DNA from: a virus
Reading direction: 5' to 3' (one strand)
Virus record (IMG/VR): IMGVR_UViG_3300012685_000006
Location: 1-47,975 of that record
Length of the DNA: 47,975 nt
Below the pieces are notes generated by a model. It did no database searches, was not told the origin of the DNA, and was given only the letters and a program-made list of their open reading frames with translations. The position numbers and the translations under genes were made by a program. Each line of letters begins with the position of its first letter. The first letter of the stretch is position 1. Of the stretch, positions 24,550 through 32,716 are shown piece by piece.

Positions 24550-26150
24550 TAGTCTACTGTTCCTCCGCGTTGCTCGCCTGAAATATCAAACATCGGACAA
24601 AATTCAATCACAGCACCAGGTTGACTAGGTGCTACAGAGCAACTCCATGTGATTCTAAGACCTCCAACATTAAACCCAAGAACAGTACTTATAGAATCAC
24701 CTGTCCCGCTTCCTAGAGTTACTGTTTGAGATTCGGAGTATCCTTTGTCATTGGAAACGACGATTACATAAGTCGTTGCGCCCTGATCCTGTATTGTGAG
24801 TCGAAACTTCTTAACAGTGTGCTTATGCCGGCGATCCTTGAAGATATGTTTTCCAGAAACAATCTGAGCAGGTTGTTCACTATAGTTTGTGAAATCAATA
24901 TATGCAACCTGACCAGTAGTATTGCCAATGGCATAGCCGTCTAGTGAATTACTTCCGAGAGTAGCAGGAGTCCAGTTTTGGTCTATAATTCTTCCTACAA
25001 GATCGATGATTCTAATTCCAGTAGGATTAAAGAACTTTCCAGATACAGTCTTAATATCAGCATAGGAAAAAGGAGTCCAGTTATTCTCATCGAAGTTATA
25101 AACCCAAACCCGAACCCCAGGTATAAAGAGCCAATAAGCATTAAAAACCTGGCCCTTAATATTCTGAGTCACATAGCCAAAAGCGTTCGCTGGGTTTCCA
25201 GAAATTAGATCAGTAAAGATTCTTGAACGAGCGCCTATTCTTCGTTTACCATCAAGAGGCATATCTCCGATTGGGATAACCGAAGACTGATTAAAGATAT
25301 AGACGTTATCAAATCCAGCATACGCAGCACATTCCACGCCGTCTCTATTAAAATGATCAAGAGAATGAGGGCAGAAGTTACCGACATTTGAGTTCGCTAT
25401 CGCAGTGAAGTAGAACGGCGCGAGCCCAATTCCAGTTGGCTGAATCTGAACAATACCCCAGGTATGCCAGCCATAGCCGTATTGACCTAGTTTGAGAAGA
25501 CCTTGTCCTGGGCCTAAGTTATTGAGGTTGTCGTTTACCCCAGCAGTGAACCCAGTCCAATCCGTCGGATCTCCTACGCCACTCCAGCGATACCGTTGAG
25601 TGAAATTAATTCCACCCTCAACGGTATTAAGAGTCATTAAGTGTAGACCAACTTCAGCCATATAAAATGCGGCTGGAGCATTAGCGGAGCTTTGAGAATA
25701 ACCAGCGGTTATCCCATCCCAGAGCCAGACTTTGTCAACTCCTTGAGAAAAAAGAAGTTTGTTATTAAGAACATCCCAGCTAAAAACTTGTGTTGCAGAT
25801 CCGGTGAGTCCTGTTCCGGTTATCGGTGTCCATGTTTGTGTACTAGGATTCCATTGAAGTAGGCGAGTTTGAGTTATAACTACTTGAATCCTAACCCCAT
25901 TCTTCGTAAAGAAATCCGCTATCCCTAAAACAGGCTCGTTAGCTGGAGCAGGGAAAGGTGCTAGTGCAGTGAAACCTGGACGAACATAGGCAACGCCTTT
26001 TCGAAATAAAAAGTTTGTAGAATCAGCGAAGCCATAATCTTCGATTTGATCCAACGGAAGCTCAGACTGAACCCCACCGAAAGGACCAGTAATCGGAAAT
26101 TCTAGGAGCTCTTCCGATCGTGTTTGTTGCCTATCAGTAGCTCCAGGCAT
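24549..26150 (-). CDS. Beta-propeller-like tail protein (tail nozzle / stabilisation type)
   Basis: 533 residues. A start such as FGGVQSELPLDQIEDYGFADSTNFLFRKGVAYVRPGF, followed by repeated short strands with Trp (LLQWNPSTQTWTPI, KVWLWDG, VWVYNFDENNWTPF), is typical of the beta-propeller tail proteins of short-tailed phages (functional equivalents of T7 gp12 or P22 gp10). It overlaps both neighbours by one base, in the tail block. The assignment is by pattern and context. Confidence 0.6.
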   Translation of the reverse strand: MPGATDRQQTRSEELLEFPITGPFGGVQSELPLDQIEDYGFADSTNFLFRKGVAYVRPGFTALAPFPAPANEPVLGIADFFTKNGVRIQVVITQTRLLQWNPSTQTWTPITGTGLTGSATQVFSWDVLNNKLLFSQGVDKVWLWDGITAGYSQSSANAPAAFYMAEVGLHLMTLNTVEGGINFTQRYRWSGVGDPTDWTGFTAGVNDNLNNLGPGQGLLKLGQYGYGWHTWGIVQIQPTGIGLAPFYFTAIANSNVGNFCPHSLDHFNRDGVECAAYAGFDNVYIFNQSSVIPIGDMPLDGKRRIGARSRIFTDLISGNPANAFGYVTQNIKGQVFNAYWLFIPGVRVWVYNFDENNWTPFSYADIKTVSGKFFNPTGIRIIDLVGRIIDQNWTPATLGSNSLDGYAIGNTTGQVAYIDFTNYSEQPAQIVSGKHIFKDRRHKHTVKKFRLTIQDQGATTYVIVVSNDKGYSESQTVTLGSGTGDSISTVLGFNVGGLRITWSCSVAPSQPGAVIEFCPMFDISGEQRGGTVD

Positions 26151-26803
26151 TATCCCATGAACTCCAGTCTGATTCTAAGACTATAAATAGGTGCTCCAGT
26201 TACTCCGCTAAAAATAACTTGATAGTTAATATTTGTACTCTGAGCAGCCAGAAACGTCGTCTGCGATGGAATAGTGAAAATACCTGACCCAGACTCAATC
26301 GCCTGCGTGGCATCAACTGCTGTTCCTTGATAACTCTGACCATTTGTACCATTATTCCAGGAGAAAGCAGGGCGAATATTACCACCAGTCCCAGTGGTGG
26401 TCATTTGAATACTACCAGAAGCTCTATAAACACCGCCTTGACCAACAGGTACAGCGTAGAGAACAGTACTACTTATCGCGGCCGCTTGAGCGGTTAGATT
26501 TGTAGCCGCTACTCCTCGGGAGGCTAGAAACGAGGAGCTAATATCAATCCATGCAGCGTTATTCCACTGAAAAATCTGACTCGTATCCGTCGAGAAGTAA
26601 AGAATACCAAACCCAACCCCTCCCCAGGTCGCGTTAACTACTTCAGGAGTAGGTCTATTCGCAAGAGTGCCGCTTAGAAGAGACATCCGTTGCATTACAT
26701 CCTGACGGAAGTTACGAAGGTCCTGTCCAAGGAGATTTGCTAACTGAGTATCAGGAGGAAAGGTTATGTCCCATACATTGGAAAATGTTGGAGGAAATGG
26801 CAT
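26150..26803 (-). CDS. Tail- or head-associated beta protein
   Basis: 217 residues. The N-terminal helix (LANLLGQDLRNFRQDVMQRMSLLSG) precedes a strand-rich body containing FGILYFSTDTSQIFQWNNAAWIDIS, a motif frequent in phage tail and capsid fibre proteins. The last part ends in a beta-sandwich-like pattern (IYSLRIRLEFMG). Palindrome copy 4 lies directly upstream, with an AGGAGAT stretch in its spacer. Confidence 0.55.
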   Translation of the reverse strand: MPFPPTFSNVWDITFPPDTQLANLLGQDLRNFRQDVMQRMSLLSGTLANRPTPEVVNATWGGVGFGILYFSTDTSQIFQWNNAAWIDISSSFLASRGVAATNLTAQAAAISSTVLYAVPVGQGGVYRASGSIQMTTTGTGGNIRPAFSWNNGTNGQSYQGTAVDATQAIESGSGIFTIPSQTTFLAAQSTNINYQVIFSGVTGAPIYSLRIRLEFMG

Positions 26804-26809
26804 ATATTA

Positions 26810-26830
26810 GATGTTCATCTCCTGAACACT
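26810..26830. promoter_or_regulatory. Dispersed palindrome, copy 4 of 8
   Basis: GATGTTC-N7-GAACACT. It lies in the 25-base gap between the HNH gene (26829) and the tail gene starting at 26803; on the minus strand its outer TAG is the HNH stop codon. The 7-base spacer reads AGGAGAT on the minus strand, a ribosome-site-like sequence, so occupancy or hairpin formation could affect the downstream gene. Confidence 0.7.
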
Positions 26831-27152
26831 AAATCGAATGAATATAATTACTTCCCTTACCTTTACTAAGCTCACCAGTTTCGACAGCCTTAATCATATT
26901 ACAATTAGCACAAAGCAACTGATATTCATTAGTACCAAGAGCTTGAGACTTTACAATCTTACGATATAAAGCGTAACCACGATTTTTATCCAGACGACCT
27001 CCACCGTTAACGTGATCTACTTGTAAGGCCCTCGAATCTGAGAAAGAACACTTAACGCATTGACTACCTAAAGCTCTAATAATCGCAGCCCTTACCTGCC
27101 TATTCTTTTCTCGACTCGTAAAAGCACGATGAGTAAGATTTTGTCTAGGCAT
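26829..27152 (-). CDS. HNH endonuclease (paralogue of 28412)
   Basis: 107 residues. The core CVKCSFSDSRALQVDHVNGGG ... YQLLCANCNMIK is a DHxN-type HNH nuclease with two zinc Cys pairs. It closely resembles the HNH protein at 28412 (CVRCGF.DHRALQIDHINGDG, YQLLCANCNWIK). Its start overlaps the end of the ATP-grasp gene by 8 bases. Probably a free-standing homing endonuclease. Confidence 0.8.
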   Translation of the reverse strand: MPRQNLTHRAFTSREKNRQVRAAIIRALGSQCVKCSFSDSRALQVDHVNGGGRLDKNRGYALYRKIVKSQALGTNEYQLLCANCNMIKAVETGELSKGKGSNYIHSI

Positions 27153-28407
27153 TTATAATCTCCAATGAGCGTTCAATTTGACGTACTTCCTTTTCAAAAA
27201 TCTTATCTAAATCAGTACGCATTTGCTTTTCAGGTATTCTTAGCTTGTAAGCTAATTTATAAGCCTCGTCAAAAGAGGCTTCTATCGTATCCCCATATCC
27301 GACGCAGACCCCAATAATTCCATAACCCCCTGAAGTAACTTGTTTACCGTTTTGTAAGGATACCTCATATGGATAGAATCGGTCAAAATCTGACCCTCTA
27401 AGCCCTCGTAATGGAATGCCTGATTTGGCATGAAAATCCTCCGAAGGCCATGGTGCCGTTGATACCCTAATACCCGAAGCATAATCGCTTCTGAGCGGCA
27501 TGGGAGAAGTACTACCCTTCGTAGAATCATAAACAAAGCTCCCAAAATTACCCTCAAAAAGACCTAACAAAAGAGTAGGAAAAGAGTCGTACCCTAAACG
27601 AGGAGTAAACTCTAGTGCGTAGATTTCGCCTTCTTTGGAGACGACGGTGTTAATGTCGATTGGCCCTGTCCATTGATTCTCTTCGAGAAAGTCTTTGAGT
27701 TTCACTAGATTCGCGCAGAGCGAACAGTCCTCTTCTAAACAGGCCCATACTACATTTCCAGTGCATCCACCCGAAGGTCCTAAGTCATCATTCATTAACT
27801 GTTTACGCTCAAGTGTGTGGTTTGTGGGACGGAGGAGCTTACCCTTGGAGCACCAGACCTCACTTGAAATACAAACTCCTTCCACAAACTCTTGAAGTGT
27901 AAACTCAGGTTCATTTCCTATAATCCCTTTGTAATGCTCTAACATTTCCATTAATTCTTCATTATCATGTGGCACATACGACGGTACTACTCCGCTGTAT
28001 TTGCCTTCGGGCTTGAAAACAAGTTTAGAATCTTCGTCCCAATTCTGAATAAACTCAAAAGCAGATTCCCAGTCTGTGAATCCCTTAGAGAAAGGCTCTT
28101 TAATTCTCGCTTTCTTAAAGACTTCAGACGCATATTTACGGTCACTTTCTAGTTTATCAGCTATTCCAGAGCCACCAAAAATATCTCCGTCATTGGCTCT
28201 ATATGAGTCTAGTAAAGCCCCAGAGCCAGTACAATCCGCAAGGAGAACAGGCTTAAATTCCGGAGTAGCGTTCTTTTCAATTAGTCCTTCCCCTCTTTGT
28301 TCAGCAATGGGATCCTTGATACTCATGCTTACTTTGTGACCTTCTTCTTGAAGCCGGAGCGCCAACCCCAACCCATCTCCCCCTTCCGAAATGATGAGAA
28401 AACCCAT
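27145..28407 (-). CDS. PurD-like ATP-grasp enzyme
   Basis: 420 residues from ATG 28407, after the HNH stop; a longer frame to 28500 would lie inside the HNH gene. It opens MGFLIISEGGDGLGLALRLQEEGHKV, as in GAR synthetase. It continues with an ATP-grasp core: DRKYASEVFKKARIKEPFS, LVFKPEGKYSG, FTLQEFVEGVCISSEVWCSKGK, GPIDINTVVSKEGEIYALEFTPRLGYDSFP. Family members join an amine to a carboxylate using ATP (phosphoribosylamine-glycine ligase). Phage copies sometimes serve nucleotide or DNA-modification pathways. It is boxed between two paralogous HNH genes in the late module, far from other metabolism genes. The substrate is unknown. Confidence 0.7.
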   Translation of the reverse strand: MGFLIISEGGDGLGLALRLQEEGHKVSMSIKDPIAEQRGEGLIEKNATPEFKPVLLADCTGSGALLDSYRANDGDIFGGSGIADKLESDRKYASEVFKKARIKEPFSKGFTDWESAFEFIQNWDEDSKLVFKPEGKYSGVVPSYVPHDNEELMEMLEHYKGIIGNEPEFTLQEFVEGVCISSEVWCSKGKLLRPTNHTLERKQLMNDDLGPSGGCTGNVVWACLEEDCSLCANLVKLKDFLEENQWTGPIDINTVVSKEGEIYALEFTPRLGYDSFPTLLLGLFEGNFGSFVYDSTKGSTSPMPLRSDYASGIRVSTAPWPSEDFHAKSGIPLRGLRGSDFDRFYPYEVSLQNGKQVTSGGYGIIGVCVGYGDTIEASFDEAYKLAYKLRIPEKQMRTDLDKIFEKEVRQIERSLEIINA

Positions 28408-28411
28408 ATCT

Positions 28412-28765
28412 TTATTTTCGTCCACGCCATTCCCCATTTTCATAACGTTTAATCCAATTACAGTTGGCGCAAAGAAGCTGATATAATCTCTTAATTTCAT
28501 CGAGCTTATTTTGTCTAAAAAGTGCTATAATAGCCATTACAATATAACTAGCTCCTCTATTCCCACGTTCATTACACCCATCGCCGTTTATGTGATCTAT
28601 TTGCAAAGCACGATGATCTAAAAACCCGCAGCGCACGCATTTACCACCCAAAATTCTGATAACTCTTAATCTCTTTTTTGCCAAAATCTCAGACATATAA
28701 TTAGAACGAAACTTTTTGGCCTCAGGATCATCTCGATACCACAACGTTTTGTCAGTGACTAACAT
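28412..28765 (-). CDS. HNH endonuclease (paralogue of 26829)
   Basis: 117 residues with a GGTGAG site just before the ATG. The core CVRCGFLDHRALQIDHINGDG...YQLLCANCNWIKRYENGE is an HNH nuclease with paired zinc Cys. The N-terminal 40 residues are basic and helical. It lies between the endolysin and the ATP-grasp gene. Its similarity to the HNH gene on the other side of the ATP-grasp gene suggests duplication or joint mobilisation. Confidence 0.8.
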   Translation of the reverse strand: MLVTDKTLWYRDDPEAKKFRSNYMSEILAKKRLRVIRILGGKCVRCGFLDHRALQIDHINGDGCNERGNRGASYIVMAIIALFRQNKLDEIKRLYQLLCANCNWIKRYENGEWRGRK

Positions 28766-28769
28766 AAAC

Positions 28770-29150
28770 TCACCTATGAATATATTCGAAGTGTCCCGGG
28801 TCTCCTCGACCTTTATTCAAATGAGTCCAGCGTCCTCCCCAAAAAAGTCCTAAAGACTCACCAATCTCGCCAAGCCGATTCCATTTAGGGTTATCTGGAC
28901 CCCAGAATTTCTGAGACATACACTCTCTCGGAACTATATCAATAGCCTCACTCTTCATTTCAGGGGGCTGTGGTAAGTGTTTAGAACGAAGTGTCCATGA
29001 AATCCCGAGAGCGAGTTTCTGATCTTGTTCTTCTACTGTCCGTCCTGTATCTTCGACTACAGGATCAAGTCCAGCGGCTTTAGCCTGAGAAAGTAACTCC
29101 TCAGCCAGAGGCTTCATGTAACTTGCTAGTTCGTCTAGGTCTTTACCCAT
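28770..29150 (-). CDS. M15-type peptidase endolysin
   Basis: 126 residues. The zinc ligands of the VanY/L-alanyl-D-glutamate peptidase fold are visible: His58 (SKH), Asp71 (AID) and His120 (GHFEY), with Trp109 in GGRWTH. There are six more residues than usual between the first His and Asp (LPQPPEMKSE). It has no signal peptide or cell-wall-binding domain, so release should depend on a holin. It cuts peptide stems of peptidoglycan at lysis. Confidence 0.8.
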   Translation of the reverse strand: MGKDLDELASYMKPLAEELLSQAKAAGLDPVVEDTGRTVEEQDQKLALGISWTLRSKHLPQPPEMKSEAIDIVPRECMSQKFWGPDNPKWNRLGEIGESLGLFWGGRWTHLNKGRGDPGHFEYIHR

Positions 29151-29729
29151 TTAGTTAATTGTCACCAAAATAACAACATTAGTAGGTATCGACTGTAAAG
29201 TTATCCCGTCGACCCACATGATTTTGCCTCTGTTCTGAGCAACGAATCCAGTAGTCTCAGTTACTCCGACATCAACGCGCCAAATGAGATTTCCATTTCT
29301 ATCTACAAGAATCATCTGAGTAGTCCCTCCAGGAGCTCCTCCAGTTCCTTGTAGAGAAATATCCTCCGCTCTTACCATCCAAGGATACTGACAGACTAAA
29401 ACGGAGCCGCCCCCCGAGGCAGCGATAACAGTACTAAAGGGCATACCGCTCTTCGGTCCTGAGATATTCGCGAGCAATGCCGTAGTTGCAGAAGGAACTG
29501 CGACGACTTGATAGAAACCAAGGAAGCGACCGTTCGTATCAGCGACATAGGTTATATACTGCCCAGCAGCAAGACCATGCGCTCCTACCGTCGTAAGAAG
29601 CACAGAGGCTAGACCTTGCTGCCCCAAGGTAGTCCCCTGCTGAACCATTCCAGTAGGAGAAGCCGCAGCGACAACTGCGGCTGGTACATCAGCGGAGGTA
29701 AAAGACCAAGGATTTGATGAAATGTTCAT
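29151..29729 (-). CDS. Probable virion surface or decoration protein
   Basis: 192 residues, Ala/Thr/Gly/Val-rich with an alternating strand pattern (GQYITYVADTNGRFLGFYQVVAV; MILVDRNGNLIWRVDVG) and a C-terminal strand IPTNVVILVTIN. No signal peptide or enzymatic motif. It abuts the endolysin start. Composition and location beside capsid genes suggest a head or tail structural protein; not recognised. Confidence 0.45.
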   Translation of the reverse strand: MNISSNPWSFTSADVPAAVVAAASPTGMVQQGTTLGQQGLASVLLTTVGAHGLAAGQYITYVADTNGRFLGFYQVVAVPSATTALLANISGPKSGMPFSTVIAASGGGSVLVCQYPWMVRAEDISLQGTGGAPGGTTQMILVDRNGNLIWRVDVGVTETTGFVAQNRGKIMWVDGITLQSIPTNVVILVTIN

Positions 29730-29917
29730 GCTTGCGGCGACTCCTCGTCCGCTACATCCACAACTAATACCTCAGGGGCCGGAACAGTGGCATTCTGAAT
29801 AGCCCAGTTTATTTCTTGTTGATCGTGAAAGTCACAGAATACCAAAGCTCCGCTGGTGTTATTCCACACGGAACGATTAGAGCCTCTACCACAAATAGCG
29901 CATACCTGAAATGCCAT
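29726..29917 (-). CDS. Zinc-ribbon mini-protein (tandem paralogue 2)
   Basis: 63 residues. CAICGRGSNRSVWNN...FCDFH matches the next gene upstream (29917), with conserved CxxCGR, WNN and CDFH elements that could hold one zinc. The C-terminus is acidic (VVDVADEESP). It probably arose by tandem duplication beside the capsid genes. Confidence 0.6.
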   Translation of the reverse strand: MAFQVCAICGRGSNRSVWNNTSGALVFCDFHDQQEINWAIQNATVPAPEVLVVDVADEESPQA

Positions 29918-30117
29918 TAAGAACTCCCCCGTTCGTGATGTGTTTTCGGAACGTTATCTTGAGTTGGGGTGCCAACAGCATTTGCCGTAACGACAGCTTG
30001 AATTACATTCTGAGAATGAAAATCACAAGCGACCTTCGTGGTACCGTAAACGTTGTTATTATTCCAGGAAGGTCTTGTAGAAGCACGACCACAAACGACA
30101 CAGACTAAGAGTGCCAT
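29917..30117 (-). CDS. Zinc-ribbon mini-protein (tandem paralogue 1)
   Basis: 66 residues with AGGAGG before the ATG. CVVCGRASTRPSWNN...ACDFH is shared with the gene at 29726. A small zinc-binding fold is likely; the C-terminal 25 residues are polar. These two, with 30844, make three small Cys-rich genes beside the major capsid gene. Confidence 0.6.
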   Translation of the reverse strand: MALLVCVVCGRASTRPSWNNNNVYGTTKVACDFHSQNVIQAVVTANAVGTPTQDNVPKTHHERGSS

Positions 30118-30126
30118 TTAACCCTC

Positions 30127-30798
30127 CTAATTGAAGTTGAATTCCACTAGACAATCAAAGCCATAAAAATCCAATTTCCCAGTGTTAGCCATTACGGCTG
30201 TCATTTCTATCCAGACTTCTTGATCTACGATATTTCGATAAATTTGCTGCCCAGCCGCTAAAGCAGTGTTGACAACATAAGGATTCGCCTGCGTAGCCGT
30301 AGCGATTCCAGTTGGGGCAAGAACAGCCGTGATAGCAGGAGCTACGTTGTTTACGAAAAGGGTCTGATCGACTCGAACTACATTAGTAGTCAAAGCTACA
30401 ACGGTGTTCCTATAAATAGTATCAAAAGAAAGTAGCTTGATTCCTTTTATCTTCAACGCAGTTCTTGGCTGTAACTGCTGTGCCGCAGCCATGGCAGGTA
30501 TGACATCAGGTCGATAAACTTGAGGCTGTGCAGAAGCGGGGATACCTGTGCCACCAAACTGCTCTTGTAAATCTTCACCGAACCCAGTTCGACGAATAAC
30601 AGCGTTTGTGATATTTGCAGCCAAGCTAATAGTCTCAGCACCAGCGGCAGTTCTAGTGAGAGACCAATCACCAGCGGCGTTTCGGGTAACTACAGGTACA
30701 GCCGCGGTACTAGAAACGACGACATCACCGGGGCCTAGAAAAACTCTAGCGTCCGTGAAGCCTAAATCTTGTTGGTATCTTGATTGCGTGTGGGGCAT
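30127..30798 (-). CDS. Probable structural protein (decoration or minor capsid)
   Basis: 223 residues with GAGGAGGG before the ATG. It is Ala/Val/Thr-rich with many predicted strands (DVVVSSTAAVPVVTRNAAGDWSLTRTAAG) and ends GFDCLVEFNFN. A middle segment (LQPRTALKIKGIKLLSFDTIYR) resembles phage proteins annotated as virion structural. No catalytic motif. It lies two genes downstream of the major capsid gene. Confidence 0.5.
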   Translation of the reverse strand: MPHTQSRYQQDLGFTDARVFLGPGDVVVSSTAAVPVVTRNAAGDWSLTRTAAGAETISLAANITNAVIRRTGFGEDLQEQFGGTGIPASAQPQVYRPDVIPAMAAAQQLQPRTALKIKGIKLLSFDTIYRNTVVALTTNVVRVDQTLFVNNVAPAITAVLAPTGIATATQANPYVVNTALAAGQQIYRNIVDQEVWIEMTAVMANTGKLDFYGFDCLVEFNFN

Positions 30799-30843
30799 GG
30801 CATTGACCCTCCTCAGGTCGCGTCTTCTCGACGGCTAGTTGCC

Positions 30844-31101
30844 TTATGACGATATAGAATCTACGTCATCGGATTGGTTTTCTTTTAGAATTTCAGCTAC
30901 GCGAAGTTCTTCGTCTCCAGTAAAGGAGAGTTTATCTTGAATAATAATCGGACGTTGCCATGCGATAGTGTCATCTACGCAGGTAGGGCATAGAATCAAT
31001 CCTAACTGTTTCTTCAGTTCGGTTACACGATAAGTATAACCACACCGATCACAGTCATGAAATGGTGCTATGCCCCTACCGCTATGACTAGTTGCTGGCA
31101 T
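30844..31101 (-). CDS. Zinc-ribbon protein downstream of capsid gene
   Basis: 85 residues. CDRCGYTYRV...LILCPTC is a classical two-knuckle zinc ribbon; the C-terminus is acidic. The ribosome site AAGGAGG lies in an AGCCT/AGGCT stem just after the capsid gene, which may moderate its translation. Function unknown, possibly an assembly factor. Confidence 0.6.
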   Translation of the reverse strand: MPATSHSGRGIAPFHDCDRCGYTYRVTELKKQLGLILCPTCVDDTIAWQRPIIIQDKLSFTGDEELRVAEILKENQSDDVDSISS

Positions 31102-31135
31102 AAAGCCTCCTTGGGTAGGCTATTGCCGATTAGCT

Positions 31136-32089
31136 CTAAGGGCCATTTGAGCCCCAGGTTCCCATCCATGTTGTCGCTCCAAATGCGAAGCGCATTCTGG
31201 AGAGCTGTTTAATAGAAAAAGTATCGAAGTCATCGGAGAAGTCCTCATCAAGTTCTTTGCGAATAAGGAATTTCAACCAATGACCTTCTTTTTCAGTAAC
31301 AGCGAACCATGCTGAAGCGGAAGTCAAGTAGTGACTAACGAAGTACTGCAAGTCTTCTTTAATCAGAGCATTGATTTCGTTGTCAGCGGTGTAGGGCTTG
31401 TGCGGAGATCCGAGAACTTCTCTCGCAATCCACTTCAACTCGGGTGGAATAATCAGATACCGCGGCTTGATCGAAATGGGCAAGCCCTGAGAATCAACAA
31501 GTCGCTCGAACATATTAACCATCAACTGAATGGCTGTGAACGAAATGTCAACGTCCGTCGCGGGGCGGTTCGGGTAGGTACCAGCGGCGCTGATAATGTT
31601 ACCCAACCCAGGCCCATACGAAGTCGCGGCTGTGCCACCGAGAAGTGGGTGTTGGTTGTTAAAGATCGAAACGCCGTCGGCAGTAACCTGAGTTGTGAAA
31701 CCCAAGTTAAAGAGATTCCAGGCGTTCTGTTCTTTTGTGAAGTGCGCGGAGCGAGCAATCGCCTTCGGAACTTGCATGATGATGCCATATTGATCATCTT
31801 CATAAAGCTCGAAGGACGAGCGAACGCCAAGCGCGTAAGTGAAGTTGATGTATCTCTTTGTGCCGCCCTGCACTGCATCCTGATAAATCGTCGCCTCTGC
31901 TTCAGGCTTTAGCGGCATGGGTGGAAGACCTGAAAACTCAACTTCGTCTTCAAAGGCCTTATCGGAAGGCTCCACGTGGAGGATATGACTAAATTCTTCC
32001 TCACGTTGGAGGGTGTCTACCCAATGAACGAACTCTCCGTGAAGTCCCGGTGCCTGTAATTGAGAAAACTGCCCGCGAACCATCGTCAA
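31136..32089 (-). CDS. Major capsid protein
   Basis: 317 residues. The start is TTG 32089, with GGAGG six bases upstream (the ATG at 32083 would be 12 bases away). A body such as YALGVRSSFELYEDDQYGIIMQVPKAIARSAHFTKEQNAWNLFNLGF, IFNNQHPLLGG and PRYLIIPPELKWIAREVLGSPHKPYTADNEIN resembles HK97-fold capsid proteins of the Mu/T-like branch. It lies after portal and scaffold, as expected. The TTG overlaps the stop of a 21-codon leader frame (TTGA). Confidence 0.8.
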   Translation of the reverse strand: MTMVRGQFSQLQAPGLHGEFVHWVDTLQREEEFSHILHVEPSDKAFEDEVEFSGLPPMPLKPEAEATIYQDAVQGGTKRYINFTYALGVRSSFELYEDDQYGIIMQVPKAIARSAHFTKEQNAWNLFNLGFTTQVTADGVSIFNNQHPLLGGTAATSYGPGLGNIISAAGTYPNRPATDVDISFTAIQLMVNMFERLVDSQGLPISIKPRYLIIPPELKWIAREVLGSPHKPYTADNEINALIKEDLQYFVSHYLTSASAWFAVTEKEGHWLKFLIRKELDEDFSDDFDTFSIKQLSRMRFAFGATTWMGTWGSNGP

Positions 32090-32151
32090 GAGACACCTCC
32101 AACAAGCTGTTTTGTAAGAAGTACATCATAAGTAGTTTTATTTTTAGTCAT
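32086..32151 (-). CDS. 21-residue leader peptide before capsid gene
   Basis: ATG 32151 has an AAGGAG site about 6 bases upstream. The stop TGA overlaps the TTG start of the capsid gene, a classical coupling arrangement, and the capsid ribosome site lies inside its last codons. Translating the leader could keep that site open and set capsid yield. The peptide (basic start, hydrophobic middle) has no known function. Confidence 0.45.
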   Translation of the reverse strand: MTKNKTTYDVLLTKQLVGGVS

Positions 32152-32161
32152 GATGTTCTCC

Positions 32162-32716
32162 TTATGCCACATTCTGATACGCAGCAGGTAGAAGTATAAA
32201 ATATACTCCACGAGGCGTAGCGGATTGATCGTTAGGGTCGAGTTTTACGATAGTGACAACCTTGTTAGCGCCTGCGGCTGTCTTATCGACAAACCAGTGG
32301 TTGTCAGCGTCTTTGGTTAGACCAGCGGTAGTGCCAAGGTCAGTAACAAGAGCCGTTTGAGCAGGCCCTACCTGACCCAAGAAGACGGTATCCTGAGTTC
32401 CAACTTCTATGCCAGTGCTACCGTCATTGAAGAATGGTCTAGAGATGTTAACGGCAGCAGCTTCGTTTGGTACAGAACCAAAGGTCTGCTGCTGTGCAAC
32501 ACCACTAGCTGCGAGGTTCGCTGCTTGTTCTTTAGAGAACCCCACCAAGGGTACAGCAGTAGTCGCAGGAGAGACAACGGAGAGAACAAACCCTGTTGCG
32601 TCTATGAATACTGGAGTACCTGGAAGAAACGTCTGTCCAGCCTTCTCAGCCATCCTTCGGACACGAGGTTGGTTTCCAGAAACAGATTGTACACTATGTA
32701 TCTCTATCGACGCCAT
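32162..32716 (-). CDS. Probable capsid decoration protein
   Basis: 184 residues with GAGGTGA upstream. The sequence QTFLPGTPVFIDATGFVLSVVSPATTAVPLVGFSKEQAANLA..., and a C-terminal strand GVYFILLPAAYQ, has the features of small capsid cement proteins. Its gene directly precedes the major capsid gene, a usual place for decoration proteins. Function by context. Confidence 0.55.
   Translation of the reverse strand: MASIEIHSVQSVSGNQPRVRRMAEKAGQTFLPGTPVFIDATGFVLSVVSPATTAVPLVGFSKEQAANLAASGVAQQQTFGSVPNEAAAVNISRPFFNDGSTGIEVGTQDTVFLGQVGPAQTALVTDLGTTAGLTKDADNHWFVDKTAAGANKVVTIVKLDPNDQSATPRGVYFILLPAAYQNVA

Noticed and set aside
31331-31912. 193-codon plus-strand frame opposite the capsid gene
   Set aside because: It lies wholly antisense to a well-supported capsid gene, has no ribosome site and no recognisable motif; a shadow frame.
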